Positions 44,481 to 57,224 are shown, counted from the first letter of the stretch. The stretch is DNA of 64,000 nucleotides from Echinometra lucunter (GCA_029962745.1 CM057162.1:13322388-13386387); one strand, 5' to 3'. Notes: generated by a model not told the origin, from the sequence alone. Translations and numbers: made by a program.

Positions 44481-45960
44481 TTGAACATATCAGGGACATC
44501 AGGCCCACTATCTTGAGGATTCCGTAAGCCCGTAGGATCTTCACCAGGAAGTTTTGATCCACAGAAGTGGAGGAAAAGTGTTCTGGACAAAGACACAGAG
44601 CCCTACAATTACTTCAGTCCATATGGCAGTGATCATTCGGCTTTTTATGAGCGATGGAGAGCCTAAGAAAGAGCAAAGCTAAGCCCTGAAGAATTGCCTA
44701 TGATTGGGGAGCATTAAAGGAAGATCGGGAGCTACAGGTGAAATACACTGTGGAGTTTAGGTACAGGTTCAATGTTTTGTGTAGAGGGAATGATGACTGC
44801 GAGTAGGAGGCAAGTAGTGAGTGTGCGACAAGGAGGTATGGATTCTTCATCACTGCAGAAGCAGAATCAGGAGAGACCCTGGTGCTGGAGAGGAAGGAGA
44901 TGAGAGAGACTACTCTGATGATCCCAGAGTGTGCAGCAAGAGAACACCTGAGAGCTACTAGGGACGATTTCCATGCTGATCCTTCAGAGTAGTGAAAGAG
45001 TGTGTTGAGAATAGGAAGGAGGAACTCTATGGCAGCTACACTGAGACAAGGGAGGAGGTGCTGATTGAGAAGATCAAGAGTTGGGAGAATAGCGGATAGA
45101 GAGTTCAAGTGATACCCAAGGTATAGGCCATGCGGATAGGAAGGGGAAGTGGCTGGAACATTTTAAGACCCTACTAGGACAACCCCCTGCCACGGCCCAG
45201 AACACGAGGGAGATCAGGCATCTATTCAAGGATACAGATATCGAGACGGGGAATCAAGGAGGTAAGGCATACGGAGAAGATGGAGTGGTATCAGAGGTGA
45301 TGAAGAGGCGTGATTTTGGTGATATCATCACCAAAAATAGGTAATCAGGCACTGGAAAATGGTGTTGTCTCAGATCAATGGAGGATTAGTTACATCATCC
45401 CCGTACCAAAGAAACGTGAACTCCCTTTTCATGCTTGTCAACAACAACATGGGGAATCTCACTTATGTCCCTTTTTGCGAAGACCCTCAGCAGGATGATT
45501 CTGAACTATATTGACCCTGAGATTTACAAAAAGCTCAGATACAACCAGAATGGCTTCAAATTAAAGGGAAGATCCACCACCAGTCACGTTCTATAGGAGG
45601 ATTCCTGAGGGTACCAGAGAGAAGAGACTCTGCATTGTCATGGTGTTGACTTCAGAAAGGCCTTTGACTGCCCGATGAAGATTTCTACGGGCTTATGGAA
45701 TCCCCTCCCTTATAAAAACAACACAAACACAAGACTGTTGAGGACGGCTCTGAGCGTCAACCAGATGGCAACGAGAATGAGGAACTCTTAGCTGTACAGA
45801 AACCTTCCAAAGGTCAGCTCAAAAGTGACCCAGCGGAGAGTCTTTGGGGTAATGCTCAACCGCATCCAGAGCTCATAGTACACTCAGTGGCCCTGTGGAA
45901 ACTCTTCTTGGATATGCAAGAGGAAGACCTAGGAGGACTTCATTAAGGATGCACTCCGTG
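44480..45960 (+). pseudogene. RTE-like reverse transcriptase remnant (plus) in copy C
   Basis: The + strand shows a pre-RT region (GKWLEHFKTLLGQPPATAQ, KAYGEDGVVSEVMK), the start of RT (NQALENGVVSDQWRISYIIP, VPKKREL), then YIDPEIYKKLRYNQNGFK, KGRSTTSHVL and DFRKAFDCPMK, then LSVNQMATRMRNS. The order matches RTE-type non-LTR elements (LGQPP...GEDGIP..., NQNGFR, DFRKAFD). Many stops and frameshifts are present, and the catalytic YADD block is missing. Confidence 0.7.
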
Positions 45961-47191
45961 AATCTTGGGAGTTCTACCCTACTTGATTGACTGATTGATT
46001 TATTGATTGATAATATTACGGTCTACTTACACTGATACTTGACAAAATGTTTAGGATCACACATCTCAAACTGACATATCCGCAACGAATATTACAAAGG
46101 CGCTGTATAACTTAGTGCTCTAGACCAAATCAAATTATAGTTCATACCGTCTGCAACCTTCTGAAGTTTTTCAAATGCATTTATTATAGACAAATGTCTT
46201 GCTACAATATGGTGTCGTGCTACAAGATATTGCTGTCTGGGCTCCTGACTTGTACATAGTCATGTCCCTGTTCCTGGCTATAGCCTAACTGCAGTAGAAA
46301 ACCACCCGCCAATTTTGTTTCTTCTTGATCTGACTTTAAGTCTGATACCTATGTAGTGTTTCCTTTCCGTTCTTTGAAGTGAAAACAGTTGCGTCTCCTT
46401 CTATTAAGAAAATCACCTTCCTTCCAAGCATCTTTGAACATATAATCTTTTGGGAAGGGGGGGGGGGGATACACCTGTCCAACACCCTTCCCTTGTTCGG
46501 TCGCTTTACTATACCTTGCTTGCTTGTTCCCTCAAATATTTTACAGATTCTTGTCTCTGCCCAGAAGAAAAAAAAATCCCTTTGCAGTTTTAAAGTTGGA
46601 ATTGAAGGATCTGGTGCACATTTTTGGTGGAATTTTTGGAAATCTCGCAATAAAAAGACATTTTTATACGCAGCGGTGGGGGGGGGGGGGGGGGAGCAAC
46701 TGTCCACCCCACCCCTGATGAGTACTATAAGGCCATGAACTGTTGAAATGTTCTTTCATTAAGTGTCAGTCTGTGAAAATTGTAAATGCAATGATAATGG
46801 TAATGTTTGCTATAAATGGAATATGGATGTGTAATAAGCAGGATACCCGGAAGGATGATTGTCATTATGCAAATTTCATATAGTAAGCATAAAATGTAAG
46901 ACTATTTTGAAGTGTGGTATTAACACATTATCGTGAATCGGCTGTTATCTAGACTACAGTGAGGGTTGGATGTATAGATTAATAACATTTCTCTGACTGA
47001 TATTATGCTTGATTGAAAGATACCATAAACTGTCATTTTATACCAGTGATTTCTTCTACTGAGTTTTTAATACAGCGTACATCTCCTATTAAAACCGCTG
47101 ACTATACCATGGGTTAAGTTACTCATGAATTCGTATCAGAACATCACAGAATATGGGCTGGAAATGAAGGCTAAACATATACACTTATATT

Positions 47192-47460
47192 GGTCGGTAT
47201 TCTCGAAAGGTCACTAACTTCAGTAGCCCTACTAAGTCAATATTTAGTAGGGGTTGCTATTCTCGAAGGGTAACTAACTTCATAATGACGTCATCAGCTC
47301 ACTAACTTTAGTCACAGCTCACTGACTTTAGTCACCCCTCACTAAGTTAATCACCCCTCACTAAGTTAATCCCCTTCTCCATAGAAATGTGTACTACAGT
47401 ATATTTAGTTTGCTATTCACGAAGCTTAAGGGTGACTAAAGTTAGTGAGCTGTCACTAAC
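47192..47460. mobile_element. TTAGTGAG-rich MITE, second copy
   Basis: It starts GGTCGGTATTCTCGAAAGGT, matching the complement of the right end at 39955. It carries repeated TCACTAACTTTAGTCA and CCCTCACTAAGTTAAT words, with inverted ACTAAAGTTAGTGAGC near the right end. It abuts the truncated end of composite copy C. Confidence 0.6.
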
Positions 47461-49500
47461 TACGTCATCAAGGGCAGATTCGGCCTAAAATTTAGTAAGC
47501 TCAGGGGCCGGGGGGGCATGTTTAACTCTTCGCTAGACGGCGACCAACTAAAATTTCCTGCTGAAACGGAGTGGAATTGGGTCTACTTATGCTGCATTTT
47601 CACCTTTTCTGTAAGTATCATGTATCTGTTGGTTTGCTCATTTGTATTTTCATGATCAAGTCGTATTCACCACGCTATGATGACATAAGTTTATTTGCAA
47701 TAAAATTAATCATAATCAGTCAAAGTCAATTTGACCGCGTTTGAAACCTGAATAATTGCAGCGCCGCTCTGTCACCTCACAGTCCCACACGACCAGATTT
47801 ACGTATGGCGCTGTGAACGACCTGGTGCTTGTATGTAACTGTATGGAACGACCAAGTCCAAGTTAGGCCTACAATATACTGACTTTTCTACGGAGATCCG
47901 AAACAAACAAACGCATAGGCCCTATGTCTTTTCGTGATCTCGTAAACGATTGCAAATTGCAGAAGGAAACAGTCCATAAAACTTTGTGGCACTGTTACTG
48001 TTGGCACAACCTGGCTCTGCATGCAGCATGGTCTTGAAAAGTTGAATCCGATTCAGAGCACTCATTCTCACTCTCAGGAGGGCCAAACTAACTGTTTTAG
48101 ACCAAAATTTTGTCTCAAAATTTCGCCGTTACTACCTCTTAGTGGTAGGGTTGGCACTTCTCCTTTTGGTTTTAACAGTTAACAGTTAGGAGTATACCAG
48201 TATAAGAGACTAATGAAGAAATTTTGAGACTGAACTTTTGGTCTAATAATATCATGTCTACGTCTAGGCCGGGCCAAATGTACCTCATACGTACCAAAAC
48301 GTACCAAAACAGACATCAACAAAATTGCCTTTTAAAAAGCAAGATTTATTTTTTCAATTTGCTATAGGTCTATATCTCAAATTTTGATATTCCACAAATT
48401 TGAGGATTCAGAGTTGAAAATGGAATTTAAACTGCCTTTCCTGTGTGGCTAAGCCCCAAAGCCTGGGAATAAGTAGAGTCTACACACAAAAGGCTTTTCC
48501 ACAGCAAAGACTAAAGTAGCTTGTACATGTTATCAAGTGGAATCCTAGCAGGCTAGCATCTTACAATTGAATGCGCAGTTCCGAAAGACCAAAGTCGAGA
48601 CAAAGCCATGTTATGACATTGTGGGTCTAACAACTGTTGCTATCTAACTTAGATCTAGACCTACTCACCTAGTCTGTCTCACGACTCAATTTTGTCTTAC
48701 CAAAGTTGTTTGAATACAAAATGTGGTTTGTTTGGTTTTTTTGTGGGGGGGGGGGGGGGGAGAGAAATTCCCAAAAGTAATAATTCTAGCATTATCGCCA
48801 GCACACCCGCATAGACAAGGGGGATGGTGGGGGGCAGTCGCCCTCCCCCCAAATGCCAACAAAAAAGAAAAAAAAAGTGAGCGAGAAAAGAAAAAGGAAT
48901 AGGAGAACAATAAGAGCAGGAGCAGAAAAGGGACAATTCAAAGATACGGAACTGCCTCCCTGCACCCCCCCCCCCCCGGGAGCGCACTTCGCTTACTCAG
49001 CGAATGACTCACACGCTTTGTGTGCTCATTACCGCCCCCTCGCCCCTCCAAATGAAATCCTAGCTATGCCACTGCGCTGGGACCCTGGGCTGGGTTAGGC
49101 CCAGGTTATAAACAAGAGGTAAAACAAAGAATGTTGAAACCTAAAAGACAATTTCAATACAGGCCAATAAGATGTCAATTTTCATACAAATTTTTTTGTG
49201 AACACCACATAGACCAAATAAGCTTCATTTCTGAAGTGTTTTGGAACAAAAAGTCAAATTTCAAACTGAGAATATATTCCATTTGTGTAATCAATTGATG
49301 CATTTGGGAGAAAATAAAACCTGCTGATACAGTAAACACTAAATATGAATTGAAAATTATTATTCCAATCATGGCCATACACAGCAGAGTGTGGGGGGGG
49401 GGCAGCCCCCCCCAAAAAAAAAAAATCAAAAAGTTATAGTTTTTACTGAATTTTTTTTAGGAAATTCAACAAAAGTGTTCACCAAAGCCTTCTGTTTTAC
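47461..49500. other. no gene; hAT-type end near 49060
   Basis: Moderately unique sequence to about 48700. Then a poly-G run (48746-48761), purine-rich sequence (48855-48940), a poly-C run (48965-48978) and TCCTAGCTATGCCACTG (about 49059-49075), the complement of a CAGTGGCATAGCTAGG hAT-like terminus. Its left partner was not found. Another G/C-rich patch lies at 49391-49414. Confidence 0.45.
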
Positions 49501-50000
49501 NNNNNNNNNNNNNNNNNNNNNNNNNNNNNNNNNNNNNNNNNNNNNNNNNNNNNNNNNNNNNNNNNNNNNNNNNNNNNNNNNNNNNNNNNNNNNNNNNNNN
49601 NNNNNNNNNNNNNNNNNNNNNNNNNNNNNNNNNNNNNNNNNNNNNNNNNNNNNNNNNNNNNNNNNNNNNNNNNNNNNNNNNNNNNNNNNNNNNNNNNNNN
49701 NNNNNNNNNNNNNNNNNNNNNNNNNNNNNNNNNNNNNNNNNNNNNNNNNNNNNNNNNNNNNNNNNNNNNNNNNNNNNNNNNNNNNNNNNNNNNNNNNNNN
49801 NNNNNNNNNNNNNNNNNNNNNNNNNNNNNNNNNNNNNNNNNNNNNNNNNNNNNNNNNNNNNNNNNNNNNNNNNNNNNNNNNNNNNNNNNNNNNNNNNNNN
49901 NNNNNNNNNNNNNNNNNNNNNNNNNNNNNNNNNNNNNNNNNNNNNNNNNNNNNNNNNNNNNNNNNNNNNNNNNNNNNNNNNNNNNNNNNNNNNNNNNNNN
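49501..50000. other. assembly gap, 500 N
   Basis: Exactly 500 N, with poly-C immediately after it (50021-50034). Confidence 0.99.
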
Positions 50001-50156
50001 GGGGATGGCCTTTATTACCACCCCCCCCCCCCCCACAATTCACCATTAAACAAAAATCACATGGCCTCCTGTTTGTCCCCTAAAAACAAAGTAAAAGAAA
50101 GAAAGAAAAAGGTTAAAAGAGCCTAAAAAGGAAAAAGGAGACGGAAAAACCTGGAA

Positions 50157-51311
50157 GCGCTCGCTCGCTTCGCTCGCTCGCATTTTAATTATTTCAACTT
50201 GCTGTACTGTCTTATATAACAAGAAATTGGTATGCATCTTGTCTCTCTGTCTAATGTTATGCTATTGTTCTACTCGTATTTTAAGTATCTTAACCAATGT
50301 CGCTTATATTCTTACGAAAGGAAGCGGGTTTGCATCTTGGAGTCAAACGGAAAGAACTCCTAAAACAGAGGATCTTTTACGAAATATTAACCTGTGATTA
50401 AAAGCCTATTCCTATCATCCAACATAATTATGAGAAAGGAAGATGCCAACGAAATGTATGTTAATAAAATTATGCAATGGAGTAACAATTATTATACACT
50501 AGAACCTGTTCTCAGTATTCTAGAAATCCTTTCCTTTTTCTCGTTTTCTCGCTACGCTCGCTCTTAAAATCTAGAAACGTGATATTTTCTAGCAGCAGGC
50601 ACTCTTAGTCCCTCAGCAACATGTCCGTATGTCACTTGATTTGCAGCTAGGTGTCAAAGTGTCCTAGAATTCTGTGGGAAGATGTACATTATCGAAGTCA
50701 TCTTGTTTATTTTGGTGGTAATTCTACGTTTTGATTTTTAAGGAAAAAAAAAGATTTTTTTTGTCGGTAGCTCGTTTCGCTCACATACAGAAACAAAATG
50801 GTTTTTAGATGGCAAGTGACGAGTCAAAGAGCGTCATATTTGGCGGTTAGGTGATCGAATATACTATTAGTATTTAGATATCTTTGCAACGTATCTATTG
50901 AGTTTAAATTTTTAGACGCTTGCTGCCCTATCTCGTATAACATTTAGATATATATTGTGGGAAGGAAAATGAATTGAGCATGCAAGCAAATTGACTAAAT
51001 ATGTGATTTAGATAAATTATAGGCCTATAGTGTATTTTAACGACGAAATTCTTATCTTCCTAAGAGTGTGTGTTTTTCCTCGCTCACTTCGCTCACTCGT
51101 ATTGGACCATGTATACAGAAACAGCTACGTGGTTTGCAAAGTAAACAACTGGGCCAGCGAGACGCTAAAATAGTCTTATTTGGCGGCAAGACTGTTAAAT
51201 ATACCATTCAAAATAATTTCATACAGGCCTAGAGTGTATTTTGATGACAAGATAACATTTCTGTGACAAGAAGAACTTGGAATTTTTGGCTCGCTCGCTT
51301 CGTTCGCTCGC
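50157..51311 (-). repeat. diverged array with CTCGCTCGCTTCGCTCGCTC core
   Basis: Five variants of the core occur at about 50157, 50547, 50767, 51079 and 51289, with AAGAGTGTGTGTTTTTCCTC and TGTATTTTGATGACAAGATA nearby. These are relatives of the units in the hAT-like arrays at 21711 and 29872, in the orientation of the latter. Spacing is irregular (about 210-390 bp). No element termini were found, and the left end may be in the gap. Confidence 0.6.
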
Positions 51312-51589
51312 AAAATAAGGAACAGGTTTTTCCATACTCAAAAAGAAGTGTCAACTAAAAAAAACAAAAAAAAAAACAAAAAAACGAGGCCCTTATAATA
51401 TTCCACTCAAGTGATTAGGATCTACCTCTGCAATACTGTTTTAAAATGTTTTTTGTGCGTGTTGGTACTTGAGGGAACAATAGATTAGATTTAGAATTAG
51501 ACTTTGCTTGGTAGATCCTTCACGTTTGAACCCCCACACCCTTTCCCCACTCGGCCGCTTTGCTTCCTCGCCAAGGACATTCAGCATCA

Positions 51590-52645
51590 ATGATGCCCCC
51601 AACGGCGAACACAAATCGACACCCATGCTCTCTACAAAACCTACCAGAGCGTTGTGAGGGTCAATGGATCACTAACCGGACTGGTTTGCCACGTGCGTTG
51701 GCGTATGCCAGGGCTGTATCATCTCTCCACAACACTTAAACATCTACTAGAAGTCGTAATGGCCTATGCTATCTATGACCAGGGCATCGGTGCACACATC
51801 AATGGCCACACTATAAATTATCTTCGTTTTGCTGATATCTTGCTTTGATTGCAGAGTCCGAAAAAGATCTCCAAAAACTTGATAGTGCAGTCAGTGAAAG
51901 TAGCTCACAACTTGGTCTTAAGATCAGCATCAGTAAGGCCCAAGTTCAAGTAATCAGCAAGGAATCAGAACGATTGAACACTAGAATTACTAATCAATCT
52001 CTGGAACAAGTAAGATCGTTCACTTATCTTGGTGGAATGATAACTGAGAATTCCACAAGCGAGCAAGACGTGAGAAGAAGAATAGGTTTGTCCTATGCAG
52101 CCATGAATAACCTTAACTCCATATGGTTTGTCTAAAAACATCCGCATCCCAACCAAAGGTTCTCTCAACCAAATCGTTGTGCTATCCATACTACTCTGTG
52201 GAGCGGAAACATGGACACTCAAGGCCAATGATGAAAGGAGACCACACGTTTTCGAAATGTCATGCCTTAGAAGAATCATGGGAGTCAGTAGAAAAGACCG
52301 ACTAAGAAATGACTATATCAGGGCTATCCTCGCCGTCAACAAAACAATCCAAGAAAGAATCCACGTAAGACGCCTAACCTACTTCGGCCATGCTACTGGA
52401 ATGGACTACTCGAGATATCCCAAAATCACTCTCGAAGGCTCAATCCAATGCACTCGGTCAAGAGGACGCCAACCCAAGTGATGGAAGGACTGTCTCAAAG
52501 AGAGCTGCAAACTAGGGGAAGCATCACTTACCCAAGTCAGCCACCTGGCTCAAGACCGCAGGAAGTGGAAGGCCTTCATCAGTAGCTGCTATCTTGGCAG
52601 TCTCCCGTAGGCCTGTGAAAGGAAGGCCTTAATTTAAGTAAGTAA
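51590..52645 (+). pseudogene. RTE-like non-LTR reverse transcriptase, 3' half
   Basis: Three frames in succession: YDQGIGAHINGHTINYLRFA then DILL (51654-51848); EKDLQKLDSAVSESSSQLGL and VRSFTYLGGMITENSTSEQD (51845-52135); IVVLSILLCGAETWTLKAND, SCLRRIMGVSRKDRLRND and RLTYFGHATGMDYSRYP (52128-52481). The order of palm FADD region, YLGG, GAETW and thumb/C-terminal RRLTYFGH is that of RTE/Jockey-type RTs. The FADD box has lost an aspartate through a small deletion and is followed by a stop. The following TTAAGTAAGTAA may be the 3' tail. It is 5' truncated and inactive. Confidence 0.8.
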
Positions 52646-52897
52646 TGTTTTCTCCACAACATATTTGAAATAAGGACATTTACACATTGTTCTTCAACAA
52701 AATAAAGAACGATATTCAAAATTATGTGTACAACTGAGTTGTCCACACAGAACGGTAATAATATTCTTGCAGGGCTCCCAGTACAGGTCTGTGGAGTTGT
52801 TCCCTTATTCTTTTTTCCTTATTCGATATTCATTTCAAATAATTTCCTTTTTCAAAGAGAATTCATTTTGGTCACCACTGCCTGGCGTGCCGTGTCC

Positions 52898-53475
52898 GGA
52901 CAATTACCCCCTGGACAATTACCCCTGGAAAATTACGCCCGAGGACAATCACCCCAGAGGACAATTACCCCCACCCCCACCCCGGACAATCACCCCTTCC
53001 CGAGAGGACAATTCCCCCCGAGGATAATTAACCCCTAGGACAATTATCCCCGGAAAATCAGCCCTCCCCCGAGGACGATTCCCCCTGAGGACAATCACCC
53101 CTAGGGACAATTACCCCGAGAACAATTACTCCCAAGGACAATTATTCCCCCCCCCCCGGACGACCACCCTCGAGGACAATTACCCCGAGGACAACCACCC
53201 CGAATAAAAATACCCACGAGGAGATTACTCCCAGGACAAATACCCCGAGGAATTACCCCTACAGACAATTACCCATCGAATGAAATTACCACTATGGATA
53301 ATCAGATACCCCCCCCCCCCCCGACAATCACCTAAGAAGATTATTACCCAAGAGGACAATAACCCCCGGTAAAAGGCCGGTATAATTACTCCCTTGAGAA
53401 TTACCCCGGATAAAAACTCCTCAGAACATCTACCCCAAGACAATGACCCCCAACCCACTGACAATTAACCCCGAT
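52898..53475 (+). repeat. minisatellite of GAGGACAATTACCCC units
   Basis: About 35-40 degenerate copies of a 14-17-bp unit based on GGACAATTACCCC, interrupted by short poly-C runs (53149, 53311). Frames across it (GQLPPGQLPLEN-like) follow the DNA repeat and are not conserved. Confidence 0.92.
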
Positions 53476-53561
53476 GTTGACTGATAGCACCTTGAAAAAT
53501 AATGATTTCTTTATTTCTTATGGATGAAACCTCAAATTCGAGGCGAAATAAAGACTATTAA

Positions 53562-53773
53562 CGGTGGCGTATCTACAGAGGAGCAAGGGGGGCAGGTGCC
53601 CCGGGCCCCATTCTCAGGGGCGCAAGAAAGCAAAAGTTTTAGAAATTTATTTTAAAAATTCCTTATAAGTTAGATCTGATAAAAAAAACCAAAGAAGCCT
53701 CCGGTGTAAGAAGCTGGAAAGGGCGCGATTTTATTGCTTGCCCCTTGCGCGGTATTTCCTAAAAACGCCACTG
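53562..53773. mobile_element. short hAT-like MITE
   Basis: The left end CGGTGGCGTATCTACAG and the right end AAAACGCCACTG are imperfect inverted repeats of the CAGTGGCGT type. The flanking 8-mers ACTATTAA and GCTATAAA match at 6 of 8 positions, consistent with an old 8-bp duplication. Confidence 0.5.
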
Positions 53774-53781
53774 GCTATAAA

Positions 53782-54824
53782 GAGAATTAACTAGTAAATA
53801 AAGATCTCATTTTTACAATAAACCTTCACCTGAAATTTATAGCCTAATAATAGATCACAAAAGTTCTTAAGCAAGCATCTTGAACCCCTCCCCCCCCCTC
53901 CCGTTGAAACATTGTTACGGTGGTTGGTTCATAATTCTGAACTGTTTTAAAATTAGTAAGCTGACGTAATCACTTGAAATAAAAAAAAAATTGACGTTAA
54001 AGTAAAAAATGTTAATAAATAAATGCATTGATAGATCGATATGCAACAAGCAAAATTTAAACTATACACATTTTCTATCACGCTCCAAGTATAAATTAGT
54101 TTCCGTGATGTACCTGGCATACGGCGTCGGGGGTAGTAGCGGCCCCTATAAGCATATTCTATTTCGTGGCAAAAATGTGTTGTTGTTTTTCCTGCTGCGG
54201 GACAAGGCTATATTTAGGGCAATATCAATTTCATTTTGACGAGCGAGCGAAAATTTTTAGACTTATCATTTTATATAGAATAGTATACACTCCTGCCCAC
54301 CTCCCCTTACTAATGAAATGAGCATGCTTATTTCATATTGGAGAGAGAGAAAAAATAATGTTTAACTTTCTCTTTTAACATTACTTAGTGACCATGTTAG
54401 TAGTTGCGGTGTTTTCTTGCTTGAGAACGAGGAAGGCACAAATATACTAAAAGTAATAATCAGTTTATTTTAGTGATTTTACGCCTATGAATTTATACCG
54501 AATAGCATCTTCTCGTTTAAAAGCCGTGCATTCACCGATGTGTGCATTCCTGTAGCCTTGTTTGGAAATTTGATATTGTGCCCTTTAAATGAACCCTCAT
54601 CTCCCACCCCCCCCCCCCCCACCACACATACAATTTCCATCGCAAGTGGGCACAAAGAGGATAAATACATTTTAAATATGTGTCATTATCATTATCATTA
54701 TATATTTTTTCTTTGAGGTTTAACATTTCAGAGAAATCAAAATCTCTCTCTCCCTCTCTCCCTCTCTCTTTCTCTCTCATTTCTGTCTCATCCTCTCTCT
54801 TCTATCTCTACCATCTCTTTCTTT

Positions 54825-54855
<31 letters not shown>

Positions 54856-55439
54856 AATCTCAAGTTCATTTATGTCTTTTCCAATTATTCGATTCCATTA
54901 TTTGATGGAGCAAGGGTAGAAGTTTCCCCCACCCACCCCCACAGTTTTGGCAACGCTGTAGACTACTGAACACTTGCTAGAAATTTAACAGTACACTGCG
55001 CGCAGATTTGCTTACATGCGTTCCAAAAAAGAAAAGAAAAAAAAAAGGAGAGGGCCCAATAAAGAAATGAGGACGGTAAGTTTCAGCACTCATGCATTCT
55101 AACCAACTGATCATGTAGGCCTATTTGCCTTTGTAAATGTAATGGACCTTACCCACGAATGTTTCATGTATAATTGAAATACATATAATTATTCTGTTTT
55201 CTGGTTCAGGAATTAATATTTCGCAATAAAATTTTGCTTTCAAGTATAATATTAGGCCTATGCTCGTGCCAAAACAAATAGCAAATAATATGCTTTCTGG
55301 TAGATTAATCTCATATCATTTTTGAACTTTAAAGCAAGGTTTTAACCGTGGTGCGGCAAAACATTTTGATTTTGATTTGTTAAAATGAAAACCTGTCTTG
55401 GAAGGGGGGGGGACGTTTTGTGAAAACCAAACACCCATA
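53782..55439. other. no gene; CT-rich microsatellite
   Basis: Contains GACGAGCGAGCGAAAATTTT at 54239, related to the array motif, poly-C at about 54607-54621, and CT-rich tracts at about 54743-54858 including (CT)n at 54835-54856. No coding sequence was recognised. Confidence 0.5.
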
Positions 55440-56475
55440 GCAAACTTTTACCCTTAGGCCACTATTGATGTATAATAGAATGGAAGAAGACTGCTTTGCG
55501 AAAGTTATCTTGTATCTTCTTGCGTCCAGTATTTCTTTCGTTCTAGTAAAAAATTGCTTTAATCGGTTAATATAAGTTTTTTCTTGAAAACGTCACTTCT
55601 AAAGTTGTTTTTTTTTCTAATTGGAATGAAGTTTAAAGTGGCCAACTATGAAATACCTTTTCCAACAAAGGAAACAAATATGTTCAAACATTCACTGTTT
55701 CAATTACCTGTTTCCGAAACATCCTTACTCCTCTTTCGCCCTAAAATGGAAATGAATATGAGTATGATTTATATAATGTTTTCCAACATTAGCAAATTGC
55801 AAAACCAACATTCATATAAGTAATCATGACAGGAATTTCTTTTATTAAAGGAATATTTACTAAATAATTAATTGAAAACCGAAAATGAAATTCACTCGTT
55901 TATAATAATATGAAAAGGAAAATAAACATTTTGGTACTTGGTCAAATGATTTCATGTTATCTGGATAAACAAAAGTCATCCTAAATGCAAGTTTAAGATG
56001 ACTTCACAGAAAAGAAAATTTAAAGTTATCCGAAAAACATAGATCTCCAACTACTTCACAAGATAAAACGTGAAGATTAGGGTTCACTTGTCAAAACTTG
56101 TTGTTAGATTAAATTTAAAAGGCCTAACTACATGACTGTGAACATTAACCTCTGGGGCTACCCGGTTCATATTGAAGTCAGTAACTAGACTAGTGTCAAT
56201 TACGGGTAAAATTTTACCCAGCAAAAGGGTAATTATATATCCAACCAACTTCGGCCATCCAAACATGTTGTCCAGTTAGAGTAAAAATAAAGAATAAAAG
56301 TATTGTCGCCTTAATACAAGAAATATACGTGTACATGATAATACAGTCTAGCTTTCCTGAAAGGCTCTAACAGAAGAAACAATACAGATTGCTATGGGCT
56401 AGTTGTAATCATTTTTTTTTCTTGTTTTACTGTATCTATTCGTTTGTTGTTTATTTATTTTTATCAGTAGAATAC
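55440..56475 (+). repeat. ~1-kb direct duplication, left copy
   Basis: Matches 58225-59190 in order, including GACTGCTTTGCGAAAGTTAT, GGCCTAACTACATGACTGTG, ACTAGTGTCAATT and GTCTAGCTTTCCTGAAAGG. Divergence is moderate, with many small indels. No long reading frame is shared between the copies, so no gene is claimed. Part of it is repeated a third time at about 56985-57060. Confidence 0.8.
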
Positions 56476-56519
56476 TTTCAAGCCACTACAAATGAGAACA
56501 TGAAAAATAAAATCAGCTT

Positions 56520-56968
56520 TGATAGTGCATGTGTTGGAGTCGAAATCTTTATGATTATAATTATAACACTACACACCATCAAATTTGCCTACCTTCGTGA
56601 TCTTCTCCACTTCCACCTCCTACATGTCCTAGAAAGCGAATGATAAGAATTAGGATCCTACATCAGATGACGCAACAATAAAGATACTAATTTAAGCTTT
56701 AAAGTTGTGGAACTGTCATTCATCTAAACAACACTCAATTCGACTTCTATGGAGCAAACCCACCAAGAATTCTTACGCGTTGCATACGACAGGTTAACAG
56801 TTTTATCTCTAAGCACGCTTGATGAAGCAAAGTTCACCTCAATATTGTTTTTCGCATTATTACTGGATGAGTATAACTGTATAGAATGATCTACATTTCT
56901 TTAATTTGTAAAGCAAAGTATTAATTCCAAGTCTAAAGCTATTTCGATTTGATTTGATTTGATTTGAA
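56520..56968 (+). other. possible retroelement 3' end with (GATTT)n tail
   Basis: No gene seen. The segment ends in four GATTT units (56946-56967), the sort of short tail found on CR1/L2- and RTE-type elements, but no coding remnant supports it. Confidence 0.25.
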
Positions 56969-57224
56969 TATTCATTACTAAAAATAATGTCGCCTTAATA
57001 CAAGAAATAATACATGTACATAATCATACAGACCAGCTTTACTAAAGGGGACTTATAGAATATCACTTTTCGATTGCCATTGACTAATATCGGTGTGGGG
57101 AGGGGGGTGTCTAGTCCCAAGTCAAGGCAAGTCTGGCAGTAATGTCCGTTTTTGATGATCGATTGCTGCTCGAAAAGCGTCATGAGAAATAACTTAAAAT
57201 GCTTCACTTATGCATTCATATAAG

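Larger units (their letters stand above)
41681..47175 (-). mobile_element. large composite palindromic element, copy C (right end truncated)
   Basis: It begins AGTCCGTGGGCCAGAGGGGG like copy A, inserted in the endonuclease frame of the upstream retroelement. Content from left to right matches copy A read from right to left: AT-rich outer repeat (41681-43050), poly-G/C module (43070-43300), the 43320-43600 stretch, RTE C-terminal remnant on the minus strand, palindrome centre near 44480, RTE remnant on the plus strand, then the mirrored modules. It stops at about 47175 within the right outer repeat, which lacks roughly 900 bp. Confidence 0.65.

Noticed and set aside
52724..53038. Proline-rich open frames with GQLPPGQLPL-like repeats
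   Set aside because: They follow the GGACAATTACCCC minisatellite in more than one frame and are not a protein-level signal.
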